From NCBI GenBank assembly GCA_035296905.1, contig DATHAA010000081.1, positions 10,155-74,154 on the forward strand: a stretch of DNA of 64,000 nucleotides. The letters are read 5' to 3'. Source of the stretch: DATEOR01 sp035296905 (GTDB lineage Bacteria > Actinomycetota > Thermoleophilia > Gaiellales > Gaiellaceae). How positions within the stretch are numbered: position 1 is the stretch's first letter; every line of letters begins with the position of its first letter. The position numbers were made by a program, and so were the translations under genes. Below, in pieces: positions 41,699-49,649 of the stretch. The notes beneath the pieces were generated by a model, which was given only the letters and a program-made list of their open reading frames with translations, ran no database searches and was not told the DNA's origin.

Positions 41699-42720
41699 GG
41701 GCTCAGCCGCTTCGCCAGGTACCCGATCCCGAGCGGATAGCGGTACTCGATAGCCATGTGCGTGGCGTCGAAGAGCTCGAAGTAGACGTCGGTGACGCCG
41801 ATCTCCTCGAGAGCCCGCCGGAACGCCTCGGCCCCTAGGTCAAGGAACCATTCGTCCTTCTTGCCCGCGTCGATGTAGATCGCCTTGAGCGACCGAAGCG
41901 CGTCCGCGTGCTTCGGGACCATCCGCACCGGATCCCAGGCGAGCCAGCGCTCCCAGATCTCGGGGATGAGCTCCGACGTCGCTGGGTCGAACGGCAGCCG
42001 GACGGTCCCGTCCTCGTCGGTCGAGTAGCAGGCCGCCATGCACCACTGGTTGAGGAGCACGTGGTCGGAGTCCTTCGAGAAGGCCGGTCGCGAGCGGAAA
42101 TCGTCCCAGAAACGCTCGTAGGAGCCCTCGTACTCATCGCGCAAAGCTCTGGCCGTTTGCGGCATCTCGGGCAGATAGCACGCCTCGAAGAGCGCGTCGC
42201 CGGCGTGCGTGGCGAGGCCGCCGAAGAGGTCCGGACGGAGCATCGGCGTGACCATTGCCCCGTAGCCGCCGGAGGACTTGCCGGCGATGCCGCGGTGCTC
42301 GGCAGCCGGCAGGGTGCGGTAGCGCTCGTCCACCCGCGGGACGACCTCGTCGCAGAGATAGGTGTGGTAGCGGCCGGTTCCCGGCGAGTCGAGGAACTGG
42401 CTCCCGCCGAGCGACGTCCAGCAGTCGACGTAGACGAGGATCGCGGCGGGCACGTCTCCAGCCGCGAAGAGGTCGTCCGCGAGCTCAGGAAAGTTCTTGC
42501 GGAAGGGGGCACGGTTTCGCCACATGTCGAGCTGGCCCGTAAGCCCCTGGATGACATAGATCGACGGGTATCGGCGCTCGGCATCGTCGTCGTAGCCGGG
42601 CGGGAGGTAGACGCGGAGCGGCCGCACGCTCGGGTCGCCGAGCGGATTCCCCTCGAGGGCCTTACTCTCGATCTCCGCTTCCTCGAAGCGGCCGCGCGGC
42701 TCGAACGACCAGGGCTTCAC
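41695..42720 (-). CDS. Alpha/beta-hydrolase esterase (EstD/enterochelin esterase-like)
   Basis: A 341-residue putative esterase. The nucleophile elbow is GKSSGGYGA, the catalytic Asp lies near IDAGKKDEWF and the His in DATHMAIEYRYP; PLRVYLPPGY near 35 is the typical first strand. No signal peptide is present. The substrate is unknown. GTG at 42720 is chosen over an in-frame TTG at 42744 because TAGGAT lies 7 nt before it and the longer form overlaps fpg. Confidence 0.87.
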   Translation of the reverse strand: MKPWSFEPRGRFEEAEIESKALEGNPLGDPSVRPLRVYLPPGYDDDAERRYPSIYVIQGLTGQLDMWRNRAPFRKNFPELADDLFAAGDVPAAILVYVDCWTSLGGSQFLDSPGTGRYHTYLCDEVVPRVDERYRTLPAAEHRGIAGKSSGGYGAMVTPMLRPDLFGGLATHAGDALFEACYLPEMPQTARALRDEYEGSYERFWDDFRSRPAFSKDSDHVLLNQWCMAACYSTDEDGTVRLPFDPATSELIPEIWERWLAWDPVRMVPKHADALRSLKAIYIDAGKKDEWFLDLGAEAFRRALEEIGVTDVYFELFDATHMAIEYRYPLGIGYLAKRLSP

Positions 42721-42727
42721 GGCCGCG

Positions 42728-42733
42728 ATCCTA
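42728..42733 (-). promoter_or_regulatory. Candidate -10 for leaderless esterase mRNA
   Basis: TAGGAT on the minus strand, 7 nt before the esterase GTG, overlapping the fpg stop codon. Confidence 0.4.
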
Positions 42734-43570
42734 ACCGGGGTCAAGCTTCTGGCACCGCGGGCAGTACCACGTGCCTCGCCCGCCCACGCGCGTCTTCTCG
42801 ATCAGAGTCCCGCAGCGCGGGCACGGTTCGCCGGCGCGTCCGTAGACCTTGAACTCATTCTGCATCCGGCCGCTGCGCCCTTGGGGATCGCGATAGTCCC
42901 GCAGCGTCGCCCCCTGGCGCGCGATTCCCATCTCGAGCGCTGCCCGGATCGCCTTGCGCAGCCGGGCAATCTCGTCTCCGTCGAGGGAGCCCGCGGGACG
43001 CAGAGGGTGGATCGTCGCGCGCCAAAGCGCCTCGTCCGCGTAGATGTTCCCGATGCCCGCCGCCGCACGCTGGTCGAGAAGGGCGGCCTTGATCGGCGCT
43101 CGGCGACCTGCAAGCGATTTCGTGAGAACGCGCGTGGTAAAGCCGCGCTCGAGCGGCTCGCCGCCGAGGCGCCGCGCCGCGAAGTAGTCCTCGAGTTTGC
43201 CCGGCTCAAGCAGTGCCCAGGTGCCGAATCTGCGTACGTCTCGATAGGCGACGTCCGAGCCGTCGTCTAACCTGACAACTGCTCGGCGGTACGGGTCGGC
43301 GGCGAGGCCGCCCCGCGCTGGGTGCTCGACGTTCCCCGTCATACGGAGATGGACAAGGAGGTGCCGCCCGCTCTCGAACTCGAAAACCAAATACTTGCCT
43401 CGCCGGCCAACGGCAGAGATGCGTTCGCCTTCGAGGGCCTGGGCGATGGCCTGCGGGGGCTCAGGCCGGGTCAGGCGCGGATCGACGATCTCGACACGTT
43501 CGAGCGTCCGTCCCTGGAGGCGCGGAGCCAGCCGCGACCGGATCGTCTCCACCTCGGGTAGTTCCGGCAT
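42731..43570 (-). CDS. mutM: Formamidopyrimidine-DNA glycosylase
   Basis: Base-excision enzyme removing oxidised purines and nicking the abasic site. The N-terminal MPELPEVET supplies the catalytic Pro and Glu; GKYLVFEF, HLRMTGN and AGIGNIYADEALW follow; the C-terminal zinc finger is CPRCGTLIEK...CPRC. The 279 residues equal the family norm. It lies 12 bp after deoA in the same direction. Confidence 0.96.
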   Translation of the reverse strand: MPELPEVETIRSRLAPRLQGRTLERVEIVDPRLTRPEPPQAIAQALEGERISAVGRRGKYLVFEFESGRHLLVHLRMTGNVEHPARGGLAADPYRRAVVRLDDGSDVAYRDVRRFGTWALLEPGKLEDYFAARRLGGEPLERGFTTRVLTKSLAGRRAPIKAALLDQRAAAGIGNIYADEALWRATIHPLRPAGSLDGDEIARLRKAIRAALEMGIARQGATLRDYRDPQGRSGRMQNEFKVYGRAGEPCPRCGTLIEKTRVGGRGTWYCPRCQKLDPG

Positions 43571-43582
43571 CTCGTTGTCCCG

Positions 43583-44905
43583 TCAGGCGATGACGTCGAT
43601 GACGATCGGAATCTCTCGCGGCGGCTCGGGGCCGATGCCGTACGCGTCTGCGACCTCGGTGGCGCCGGCCTCGGCGGATTCCTCCGTGCGAGCGTGCACC
43701 TCCGCGATCACATCGCCGGCCGCGAGCGCCTGTCCGCGCTTCGCGAGACAGAGAATCCCCACGGCGTGGTCGATGTCGTCCTCCTTGCGGAGCCTGCCCG
43801 CACCGAGGCCGAGCGCTGCCTCCCCGATCGCGGTCGTCGCGATGCGCTGGACGTAGCCCGCCGAGGCAGAGGTGACCTGTTTGAGGACGGGGGCCTGAGG
43901 CAGCGCGTCGAGGGACGGGTTCCCGCCCTGCGCGCGAATCCAACGGTCGTAGACGTCAAGCGCCGCTCCGCCCGCGATCGCCTGGACGACGAGGCCACGG
44001 GCCTCCTCGGCGTCGACCCCGAGGTCGGAAAGGACGAGCAGGTGCTCTGCCGCGCCTCGGACGAGCGCGCTGAGATCGGCGGGCGCTTCTCCCTGGAGCA
44101 GCCCGACCGCCTCGCGGATCTCGAGGGCGTTTCCGACCGCCTGTCCGAGCGGCTGGTCCATGTCGGTCAGCTCGCAGACGACCTCTCGGCCGGCCCGGAC
44201 GCCGAGCTCCCGCATGGCCTCCGCCAGCTCGCGGGCCGAGTCGATGTCCTTCATGAAGGCGCCGTCGCCGACCTTGACGTCGAGCACGATCGCGTCGGCT
44301 CCGCCTGCGATCTTCTTCGACATGATGCTCGACGCGATCAGCGGGATGATGTCAACGGTCGCGGTCACGTCACGGAGGGCGTAGAGCCGCTTGTCCGCCG
44401 GGACGAGCTCGCCCGTCTGGCCGATGATCGCCATCCCGGTCTCCCGCACCTGGGCGAGGAACGTCCCGATGTCGAGCTCGACGTTGAAGCCGGGGATCGC
44501 CTCGAGCTTGTCCAGGGTGCCCCCGGTGTGCCCGAGGCCACGGCCGCTCATCTTCGCGAAGGGCACACCGCACGCCGCGACTACCGGGCCGAGGGCGATC
44601 GACGTCTTGTCCCCCACCCCGCCGGTCGAATGCTTGTCCACGACCTTGCGCCCGAGCGGCGAGAGGTCGACGGTCTCGCCGCTCTGCACCATGGCGTCCG
44701 TGAGCGCATGCGTTTCGGCGTGGCTGAGCCCCTTGAAGTAGACGGCCATGCAGAACGCGGCCATCTGGTAATCGGGGACCTCGTCGCGCGCGTAGGCAAG
44801 TATGAGCCCGAAGATGTCGGCGTCCGTCAGCTCCCCGCCGTCGCGCTTCTTCTGGATGAGCTCTGCAGGCCGAAGAGCGACCGCTGCGTGGGGCGGCGCG
44901 TTCAC
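43583..44905 (-). CDS. deoA: Thymidine / pyrimidine-nucleoside phosphorylase
   Basis: Phosphorolysis of thymidine, deoxyuridine or uridine to base and pentose 1-phosphate. The 440 residues carry the family signature SGRGLGHTGGTLDKLE, with KHSTGGVGDKTS binding phosphate and MSKKIAGGADAIVLDVK for the base. It resembles both DeoA and Bacillus Pdp, so the narrow versus broad specificity is open. The GTG overlaps the deoB stop (GTGA); the pair turns nucleosides into pentose 5-phosphates. Confidence 0.95.
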   Translation of the reverse strand: MNAPPHAAVALRPAELIQKKRDGGELTDADIFGLILAYARDEVPDYQMAAFCMAVYFKGLSHAETHALTDAMVQSGETVDLSPLGRKVVDKHSTGGVGDKTSIALGPVVAACGVPFAKMSGRGLGHTGGTLDKLEAIPGFNVELDIGTFLAQVRETGMAIIGQTGELVPADKRLYALRDVTATVDIIPLIASSIMSKKIAGGADAIVLDVKVGDGAFMKDIDSARELAEAMRELGVRAGREVVCELTDMDQPLGQAVGNALEIREAVGLLQGEAPADLSALVRGAAEHLLVLSDLGVDAEEARGLVVQAIAGGAALDVYDRWIRAQGGNPSLDALPQAPVLKQVTSASAGYVQRIATTAIGEAALGLGAGRLRKEDDIDHAVGILCLAKRGQALAAGDVIAEVHARTEESAEAGATEVADAYGIGPEPPREIPIVIDVIA

Positions 44906-46068
44906 TGCTCGACGATCGGCGTGCCCGGGATCCCGCGCAACGGCGCCTTCCCCCCCAGCCAGGCGTTCACCGTTGCGCCGACGTCCGCGAACTCGCCCTC
45001 GTGGATCGCACCATCGGCGTTTTTCCCCTCGACGTAGGCGAGCAGAAGCGCGTGCTCGCGGGAGTGATCCGTGGAGGGAGTCGTGGGGTCGCAGCCGTGG
45101 TCGGAGGTGAGAATGAAAAGGTCCTGTGGGCGCATGGCATCGAGGAGATCCGGGATCCGCCGGTCGAAGTCCTGCAGGCAGCGGTGGAAGTTGACCGGGT
45201 CGTTGCGGTGCCCCCAGAGCATGTCCGTCTCGACGAGGTTCACGAAGATGAGCCCATCGTCCACCTCGCGGAGGAGGGCCTCGGTCTTCGTGATTCCGTC
45301 GATGTTCGACTTCGTCGTCTCCGAGTGGTCGATGTCAACGCCCGCAAAGATGTCGTGGATCTTGCCCACACCGTAGACTTCCTTGCCCGCCTCGCGGACG
45401 AGCGTGAGGTAGTTCGGCTGGCGCGGCTTGAGCGACCAGTCGTGGCGGTTCGGTGTGCGCGTGTAGTTGCCGGCCTCCCCGACGAACGGACGGGCGATCA
45501 CGCGGCCGACCGCGTTTTTCCCGGTGAGGATCTCGCGGGCGATCCCGCATGCGGCGTACAGCTCGTCGAGCGGGATCGCCTCCTCGTGCGCGGCGATCTG
45601 GAAGACGGAGTCGGCGGACGTGTAGACGATCCACTTGCCGGTCCGCTGGTGCTCCTCTCCGAGCTCCTCGATGATCTCCGTCCCCGATGCCGCCTTGTTG
45701 CCGACCACGCCGCGCCCCGTCTGGTGGGCGAACTCCTCGATCACCTCGAACGGGAATCCGTGCGGAAACGTCGGCATCGCCTCGGGCGTCACGATCCCCA
45801 TGAGCTCCCAGTGGCCCGTGGTCGTGTCCTTACCCTTGGAGCGCTCGAAGAGCCTGCCCGCAACGGCCGGCGCGTGCGCCTGTGGCGGGCAGCCCGCCAG
45901 CTCCTCGATGTTCCCGAGGCCGAGTTGCTCCAGGTTGGGGAGGTCGAGGCCCCCGACCGCTTCTGCCACGTTGGCGAGGGTGTTCGACCCCTCGTCGCCG
46001 TAGTCCGCCGCGTCCGGCAGCTCGCCCGCACCAACCGCGTCCAGCACGATCACGCAGGCGCGCGGCAT
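44902..46068 (-). CDS. deoB: Phosphopentomutase
   Basis: Converts (deoxy)ribose 1-phosphate to the 5-phosphate. The alkaline-phosphatase-fold metalloenzyme of 388 residues shows VLDAVGAGELPDAADYGD at the N-terminus, GKDTTTGHWE with the catalytic Thr, and the second metal site TSDHGCDPTTPSTDHSRE. TAGAAT ends 6 nt before the ATG with no Shine-Dalgarno. It heads the deoB-deoA-mutM series and diverges from a 45-residue membrane protein whose start is only 20 bp away. Confidence 0.96.
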   Translation of the reverse strand: MPRACVIVLDAVGAGELPDAADYGDEGSNTLANVAEAVGGLDLPNLEQLGLGNIEELAGCPPQAHAPAVAGRLFERSKGKDTTTGHWELMGIVTPEAMPTFPHGFPFEVIEEFAHQTGRGVVGNKAASGTEIIEELGEEHQRTGKWIVYTSADSVFQIAAHEEAIPLDELYAACGIAREILTGKNAVGRVIARPFVGEAGNYTRTPNRHDWSLKPRQPNYLTLVREAGKEVYGVGKIHDIFAGVDIDHSETTKSNIDGITKTEALLREVDDGLIFVNLVETDMLWGHRNDPVNFHRCLQDFDRRIPDLLDAMRPQDLFILTSDHGCDPTTPSTDHSREHALLLAYVEGKNADGAIHEGEFADVGATVNAWLGGKAPLRGIPGTPIVEQ

Positions 46069-46073
46069 CGGGC

Positions 46074-46080
46074 TATTCTA
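46074..46080. promoter_or_regulatory. Overlapping divergent -10 elements of deoB and the 45-aa gene
   Basis: The 20 bp between the two start codons contain CTATTCTA. Minus strand: TAGAAT 46075-46080, 6 nt from the deoB ATG. Plus strand: TATTCT 46074-46079, 9 nt from the small-gene ATG. Both mRNAs would be nearly leaderless and the two polymerases could not bind together. Confidence 0.5.
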
Positions 46081-46088
46081 CTTCGGAC

Positions 46089-46226
46089 ATGGAAACCGTC
46101 CTCGGGCTATTCGGCATGGCGCTTTGGATCGTCGCCGTCATCGCGCTCGCCGCGGGAATGACGTACGCGGTCGTGAGGCTCACGCCCGAGCGCGAAGACA
46201 AGAAGCCGGAGACGACCGAGGCGTAG
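46089..46226 (+). CDS. 45-residue single-pass membrane protein
   Basis: Not recognised. METVLGLFGMALWIVAVIAL opens a single hydrophobic helix (about 4-29) followed by a charged tail (RLTPEREDKKPETTEA). The small size, N-out/C-in charge pattern (positive tail) and dedicated promoter hexamer argue for a real gene. It stands alone between deoB and the convergent ald gene (18 bp between stops). Confidence 0.7.
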   Translation: METVLGLFGMALWIVAVIALAAGMTYAVVRLTPEREDKKPETTEA

Positions 46227-46244
46227 CTGGTCTTCGCGGGGGTA

Positions 46245-47369
46245 CTAGACGGCCTCGAGCGGAAGGACCTCGTCGAGCGGCGAGTACTCGAGGCCGTGGG
46301 CCTCTGCTACCGCCTCGTAGGTGAGCTTCCCCTCGAAGACATTGACCCCACGCCCGAGTGGGCGGCTGCGCGCGATGCCCTCGCGCACGCCGAAGTCGGC
46401 GATCTGCTCGACGTACGGCAGCGTCACGTTGGTGAGCCCCGCGGTGGACGTGATCGGCACCGCGCCGGGCATGTTCGAGACGCAGTAGTGGACGATTCCG
46501 TCGACGATGTAGACGGGATCCGAATGCGTGGTTGGATGCGAGGTCTCGAAGCAGCCGCCCTGGTCGATGGCGACGTCGACGAGCGCAGCGCCCGGCTTCA
46601 AGGACGGCAGCATCTCGCGCGTGACGAGCTTGGGCGCCCGCGCGCCGGGGATGAGCACGGCGCCGATGACGAGATCCGCGTTCTCCACGGCTTCGTCGAT
46701 CGCAAGCTGGTTCGACATTGCGAGGGTGATGCGCCCGTCAAGCATCATCTCGAGATCGCGCATCCGCTGGACCGACTTGTCCAGGACCCAGACGTCCGCC
46801 TGCATGCCCACCGCGATGAGTGCGGCGTTGTAGCCGACAATCCCGCCGCCGAGCACGACGACTTTGGCCGGCGGCACCCCCGGCAGGCCTCCGAGGAGGA
46901 TCCCGCGGCCGCCCTGCGCCTTCTCGAGCGCCCATGCACCCATCTGCGTCGCGAGCCGGCCGGCGACCTCGCTCATCGGCGCGAGGAGCGGAAGTTGCCG
47001 GTCGTCGGTCTCGACGGTCTCGTAGGCGATGCAGACCGCGCCGCTGTCCAGAAGCGCTCGCGTGAGCGCCTCGTCGGCGGCGAGATGGAGGTACGTGAAG
47101 AGGATGAGGCCCTCGCGCAAGTGGTCGAACTCGGTCGCGAGCGGCTCCTTCACCTTGAGGACGAGGTCGGAGGTTCCCCAGACGTCGTCGACCGACGCGA
47201 TGCGCGCGCCGACGGCCTCGTAGGCCGCATCGGAAAGCGCGCTGCCCTCGCCCGCACCCTGTTCGACGACGACTTCGTGGCCATTTTGCGCCAGTTCGCG
47301 CGCGCCCGCTGGGGTCAGAGCGACGCGGTGCTCGTCCGGCTTGATCTCCTTGGCGACGCCGATCCTCAT
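46245..47369 (-). CDS. ald: Alanine dehydrogenase
   Basis: NAD-dependent interconversion of L-alanine with pyruvate and ammonia. The 374 residues show MRIGVAKEIKPDEHRVALTP (substrate-binding Arg and Lys), DLVLKVKEP, TYLHLAAD with the catalytic His, the NAD loop VLGGGIVGYNAAL and the C-terminal MPGAVPITSTAGLTN. TAGCCT lies 9 nt before the ATG. It stands alone after DUF3866. It may serve ammonium assimilation or redox balance, as in mycobacteria. Confidence 0.97.
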   Translation of the reverse strand: MRIGVAKEIKPDEHRVALTPAGARELAQNGHEVVVEQGAGEGSALSDAAYEAVGARIASVDDVWGTSDLVLKVKEPLATEFDHLREGLILFTYLHLAADEALTRALLDSGAVCIAYETVETDDRQLPLLAPMSEVAGRLATQMGAWALEKAQGGRGILLGGLPGVPPAKVVVLGGGIVGYNAALIAVGMQADVWVLDKSVQRMRDLEMMLDGRITLAMSNQLAIDEAVENADLVIGAVLIPGARAPKLVTREMLPSLKPGAALVDVAIDQGGCFETSHPTTHSDPVYIVDGIVHYCVSNMPGAVPITSTAGLTNVTLPYVEQIADFGVREGIARSRPLGRGVNVFEGKLTYEAVAEAHGLEYSPLDEVLPLEAV

Positions 47370-47386
47370 GGGCTGCGAAGGCTATC

Positions 47387-48358
47387 TCACGCTAAGTGGC
47401 CGAACGCAACCCTTCCCGCGGCATAGGCGGCCGCGAAGAACCATGGATCGTCGTCCGCGCCGCGGCCCATGTGGGAGAGCGGCAAGCCTGCGCACGCGTC
47501 CCGCCAGCCGGACACATCGATAAGGGTGACGCGCTCGAGGCCGTCTGGCGCCTCCAGCCCTTCCGGCCAGCCGATCTCGACGTCGCCGGCGAGCGCGAGC
47601 ACGGCCTGCGTGTGGTGGGAGAGACCGCGATGGCGCTCGCGCGGATCGCCTTCCGAATAGCGGACGGCGAGAACCGGCGCTCCGCCGAGGGCGCGGGCGG
47701 TGAGCACCCCCTCCGCGAGTGAGAGCCCGCCGTGGCCCCAGGGGCTCGCGGTCCCCACGATGCCGGGCCCGATCGAGCAGAGAACGGCGTCGAATCCCTT
47801 CTCGGTGGCCCAGACGAAGGCAGCGGCGGTCGAAACGCACGCGACGTCGCCCTCGACGCAGGCCCCGACGGCGACGGTGGTTTCGACGAGGCCGTGCTCA
47901 CAAAGCGCACGCACCGTGTCCGAAAAGGACACCGGAAGCGCACCCCCGGGAACCTGAACGTATGCGACTCTTTTCCCCTCGCCGAGGCCCGCGGCGGCCG
48001 GGGCGACCTGGCTGTGCAGGGAGCAGCAGACGATCGGCAGGCCTCCCAGCGAATCGAGCTGGGCGCCGTCCTCCTCGGCATGCCGAACTGCGTGCTGGAG
48101 CGGCGTGTACGGGAGCTTCATCACGTGCGCGCCGGGTTCCCCTTCCAGCTCGAGCCCGCGTGTGAGGTTCGCGTAGAGGACGTCGAAGCCGCCGGATCCC
48201 AGCCCGAGCTCGACGGCCTGGGCGTTCACGAGCACGTCGTCGCCGAGCGTCACGGGGCCGGTCATCCCCGGATAGGCGATACAGGGGCGGCCGTCGACCT
48301 CCAGCCGGACGAGCCCGTCGTGCCGCTCAGTCACCGCGGTGACGGAGCCACGGCGCAG
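47387..48358 (-). CDS. DUF3866-family protein
   Basis: A roughly 323-residue protein of unknown function found in actinobacteria and Firmicutes. Visible features: LRRGSVTAVTERHDGLVRLE at the N-terminus, GDDVLVNAQAVELGLGSGG, and a long Gly/Ala-rich alpha/beta body with LHSQVAPAAAGL and GLSHHTQAVL. The family start falls at the CTG at 48358, which has AAAGGAG exactly 8 nt upstream; the only in-frame canonical start nearby (TTG, 48376) lies before that ribosome-binding site. The Shine-Dalgarno itself is within the stem of a large inverted repeat, so translation may be structure-controlled. Confidence 0.8.
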   Translation of the reverse strand: MRRGSVTAVTERHDGLVRLEVDGRPCIAYPGMTGPVTLGDDVLVNAQAVELGLGSGGFDVLYANLTRGLELEGEPGAHVMKLPYTPLQHAVRHAEEDGAQLDSLGGLPIVCCSLHSQVAPAAAGLGEGKRVAYVQVPGGALPVSFSDTVRALCEHGLVETTVAVGACVEGDVACVSTAAAFVWATEKGFDAVLCSIGPGIVGTASPWGHGGLSLAEGVLTARALGGAPVLAVRYSEGDPRERHRGLSHHTQAVLALAGDVEIGWPEGLEAPDGLERVTLIDVSGWRDACAGLPLSHMGRGADDDPWFFAAAYAAGRVAFGHLA

Positions 48359-48362
48359 GCTG

Positions 48363-48529
48363 AGAGCTCCTTTCAAGATGGGGCCTCGTCGCTGGAGTGC
48401 GTTGGGCGGTGCGAGGCAAGGACGCAAGGAGCGCGCGTATCGGAAGAGATACGGGCGCGACTGAGGACGCAGCATTGCGTCGCCCCAGCGGACTCCAGCG
48501 GCTCAGGTCTCGTCTTGAACGGGGCTCTA
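48363..48529. repeat. 167-bp imperfect inverted repeat between an M20 peptidase gene and DUF3866
   Basis: The arms pair from the outside in: AGAGC 48363-48367 with 48524-48528; TTCAAGA 48372-48378 with 48513-48519; CGCTGGAGT 48390-48398 with 48492-48500; a GU-containing helix around 48402-48412 with 48477-48487; and the tip CGTATC 48436-48441 with GATACG 48448-48453 around GGAAGA. A small local hairpin (48466-48470 with 48477-48481) competes. The outer right arm reaches the peptidase stop; the outer left arm contains the DUF3866 Shine-Dalgarno. Confidence 0.8.
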
Positions 48530-49636
48530 ACCATCGCGTGCCGCGTCGACGAGCTCGAGGGTGACGTTGAGCATTGTCTCGAGGTCGGCGACGGCGATGT
48601 GCTCTGCTGGGGTGTGCACCTGCATCATCCCGTTGGCGAGGTTGACGCAGGGGATGCCGCGCGCATTGAAGACGTTCGCGTCGGCGCCACCGCCGACGTC
48701 GATCGGCCGCGGCTCGAGGCCGGCGCGCTGGACGGCCTGTGTCGCGAGTGCGAAGACGGGCTCGTCGGGCTTGAAGCGGTAGCCGGCATACGTCTCCGAG
48801 AGTCGCGTCTCGGCCTCGCACTCGGTGACCGCGGCGGCGAATGTGAAGGCGTCGAGCATCTCCTGGACGAGATCGGCGAGCTTGCCCTCGTCGCGGGATC
48901 GTGCCTCGGCCGCAAGCTCGCAGCGGTCGGGCACGACGTTCCTCCCCGTGCCACCCTCGATGAGGCCCACGTTGGCCGTGGTCTCCTCGTCGATGCGGCC
49001 GAGCCTGAGGTCGGCGATGGCGCGCGCCGCTGCGGCGATGGCGGAGCGCCCCTCCTCCGGAGCGAGCCCGGCGTGCGCGGAGCGGCCCTTGAAGAGGACG
49101 TCGATGGTCTTCCCGTACGGCGCGGAGCGGACGATGCCGCCCACCGGGCCGCTGCAGTCGTAGACGAAGCCGAGCTTCGACTGCAGGCGCGTGTGGTCGA
49201 AGTCCTTGGCTCCCTGGAGCCCGACCTCTTCCTTCACGGTGAAGAGGAGCTCGACGCCCGCGTGCGGTCGCCCTTCGGAGAGGAGCAGTCGTGCCGCCTC
49301 GAGGAGCACCGCGACGGTCGCCTTGTTGTCGGCGCCGAGGATCGTTCCGCCTTCGTTTCGGATGAAGCCGTCCTCGCCGACGACGGGGCGGATCTCCCCC
49401 ACCGGCGGGACCGTGTCCATGTGGGCGCAGAGAAAGATCGAGCCGCCGCCGTTCCGCTCGGGCGGCTCGAGCCGCGCGAGGAGGTTGCCCGCCTCGTCGT
49501 CCTCCACCGCCAGTCCGAGGTCTGCGAGGTAGGAACGGATGACTGCCGCCACCGCTTCCTCGTCGCCCGACGGGCTCGGGATGGCGGCGAGCTCGACAAA
49601 CAGGTCGAGGACGCCCGAGGCCCACGTTGCACTCAT
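48527..49636 (-). CDS. M20-family peptidase (PepT-like)
   Basis: Zinc exopeptidase of 369 residues. Metal and catalytic motifs: FLCAHMDTVPP (His and Asp), GADNKATVAVLLEA, FTVKEEVGLQGAK (Glu general base and ligand), and a C-terminal His in MQVHTPAEH. The lid domain carries SAHAGLAPEEGRSA. Likely a tripeptidase or dipeptidase recycling peptides; exact specificity unknown. The ATG at 49636 has TAGAAT 7 nt upstream, overlapping the pyrG stop; an extension to 49693 overlaps pyrG and looks spurious. Confidence 0.9.
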   Translation of the reverse strand: MSATWASGVLDLFVELAAIPSPSGDEEAVAAVIRSYLADLGLAVEDDEAGNLLARLEPPERNGGGSIFLCAHMDTVPPVGEIRPVVGEDGFIRNEGGTILGADNKATVAVLLEAARLLLSEGRPHAGVELLFTVKEEVGLQGAKDFDHTRLQSKLGFVYDCSGPVGGIVRSAPYGKTIDVLFKGRSAHAGLAPEEGRSAIAAAARAIADLRLGRIDEETTANVGLIEGGTGRNVVPDRCELAAEARSRDEGKLADLVQEMLDAFTFAAAVTECEAETRLSETYAGYRFKPDEPVFALATQAVQRAGLEPRPIDVGGGADANVFNARGIPCVNLANGMMQVHTPAEHIAVADLETMLNVTLELVDAARDG

Positions 49637-49643
49637 GAGCGCG

Positions 49644-49649
49644 ATTCTA
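49644..49649 (-). promoter_or_regulatory. Candidate -10 for leaderless M20 peptidase mRNA
   Basis: TAGAAT on the minus strand, 7 nt before the ATG, inside the end of pyrG. Confidence 0.45.
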
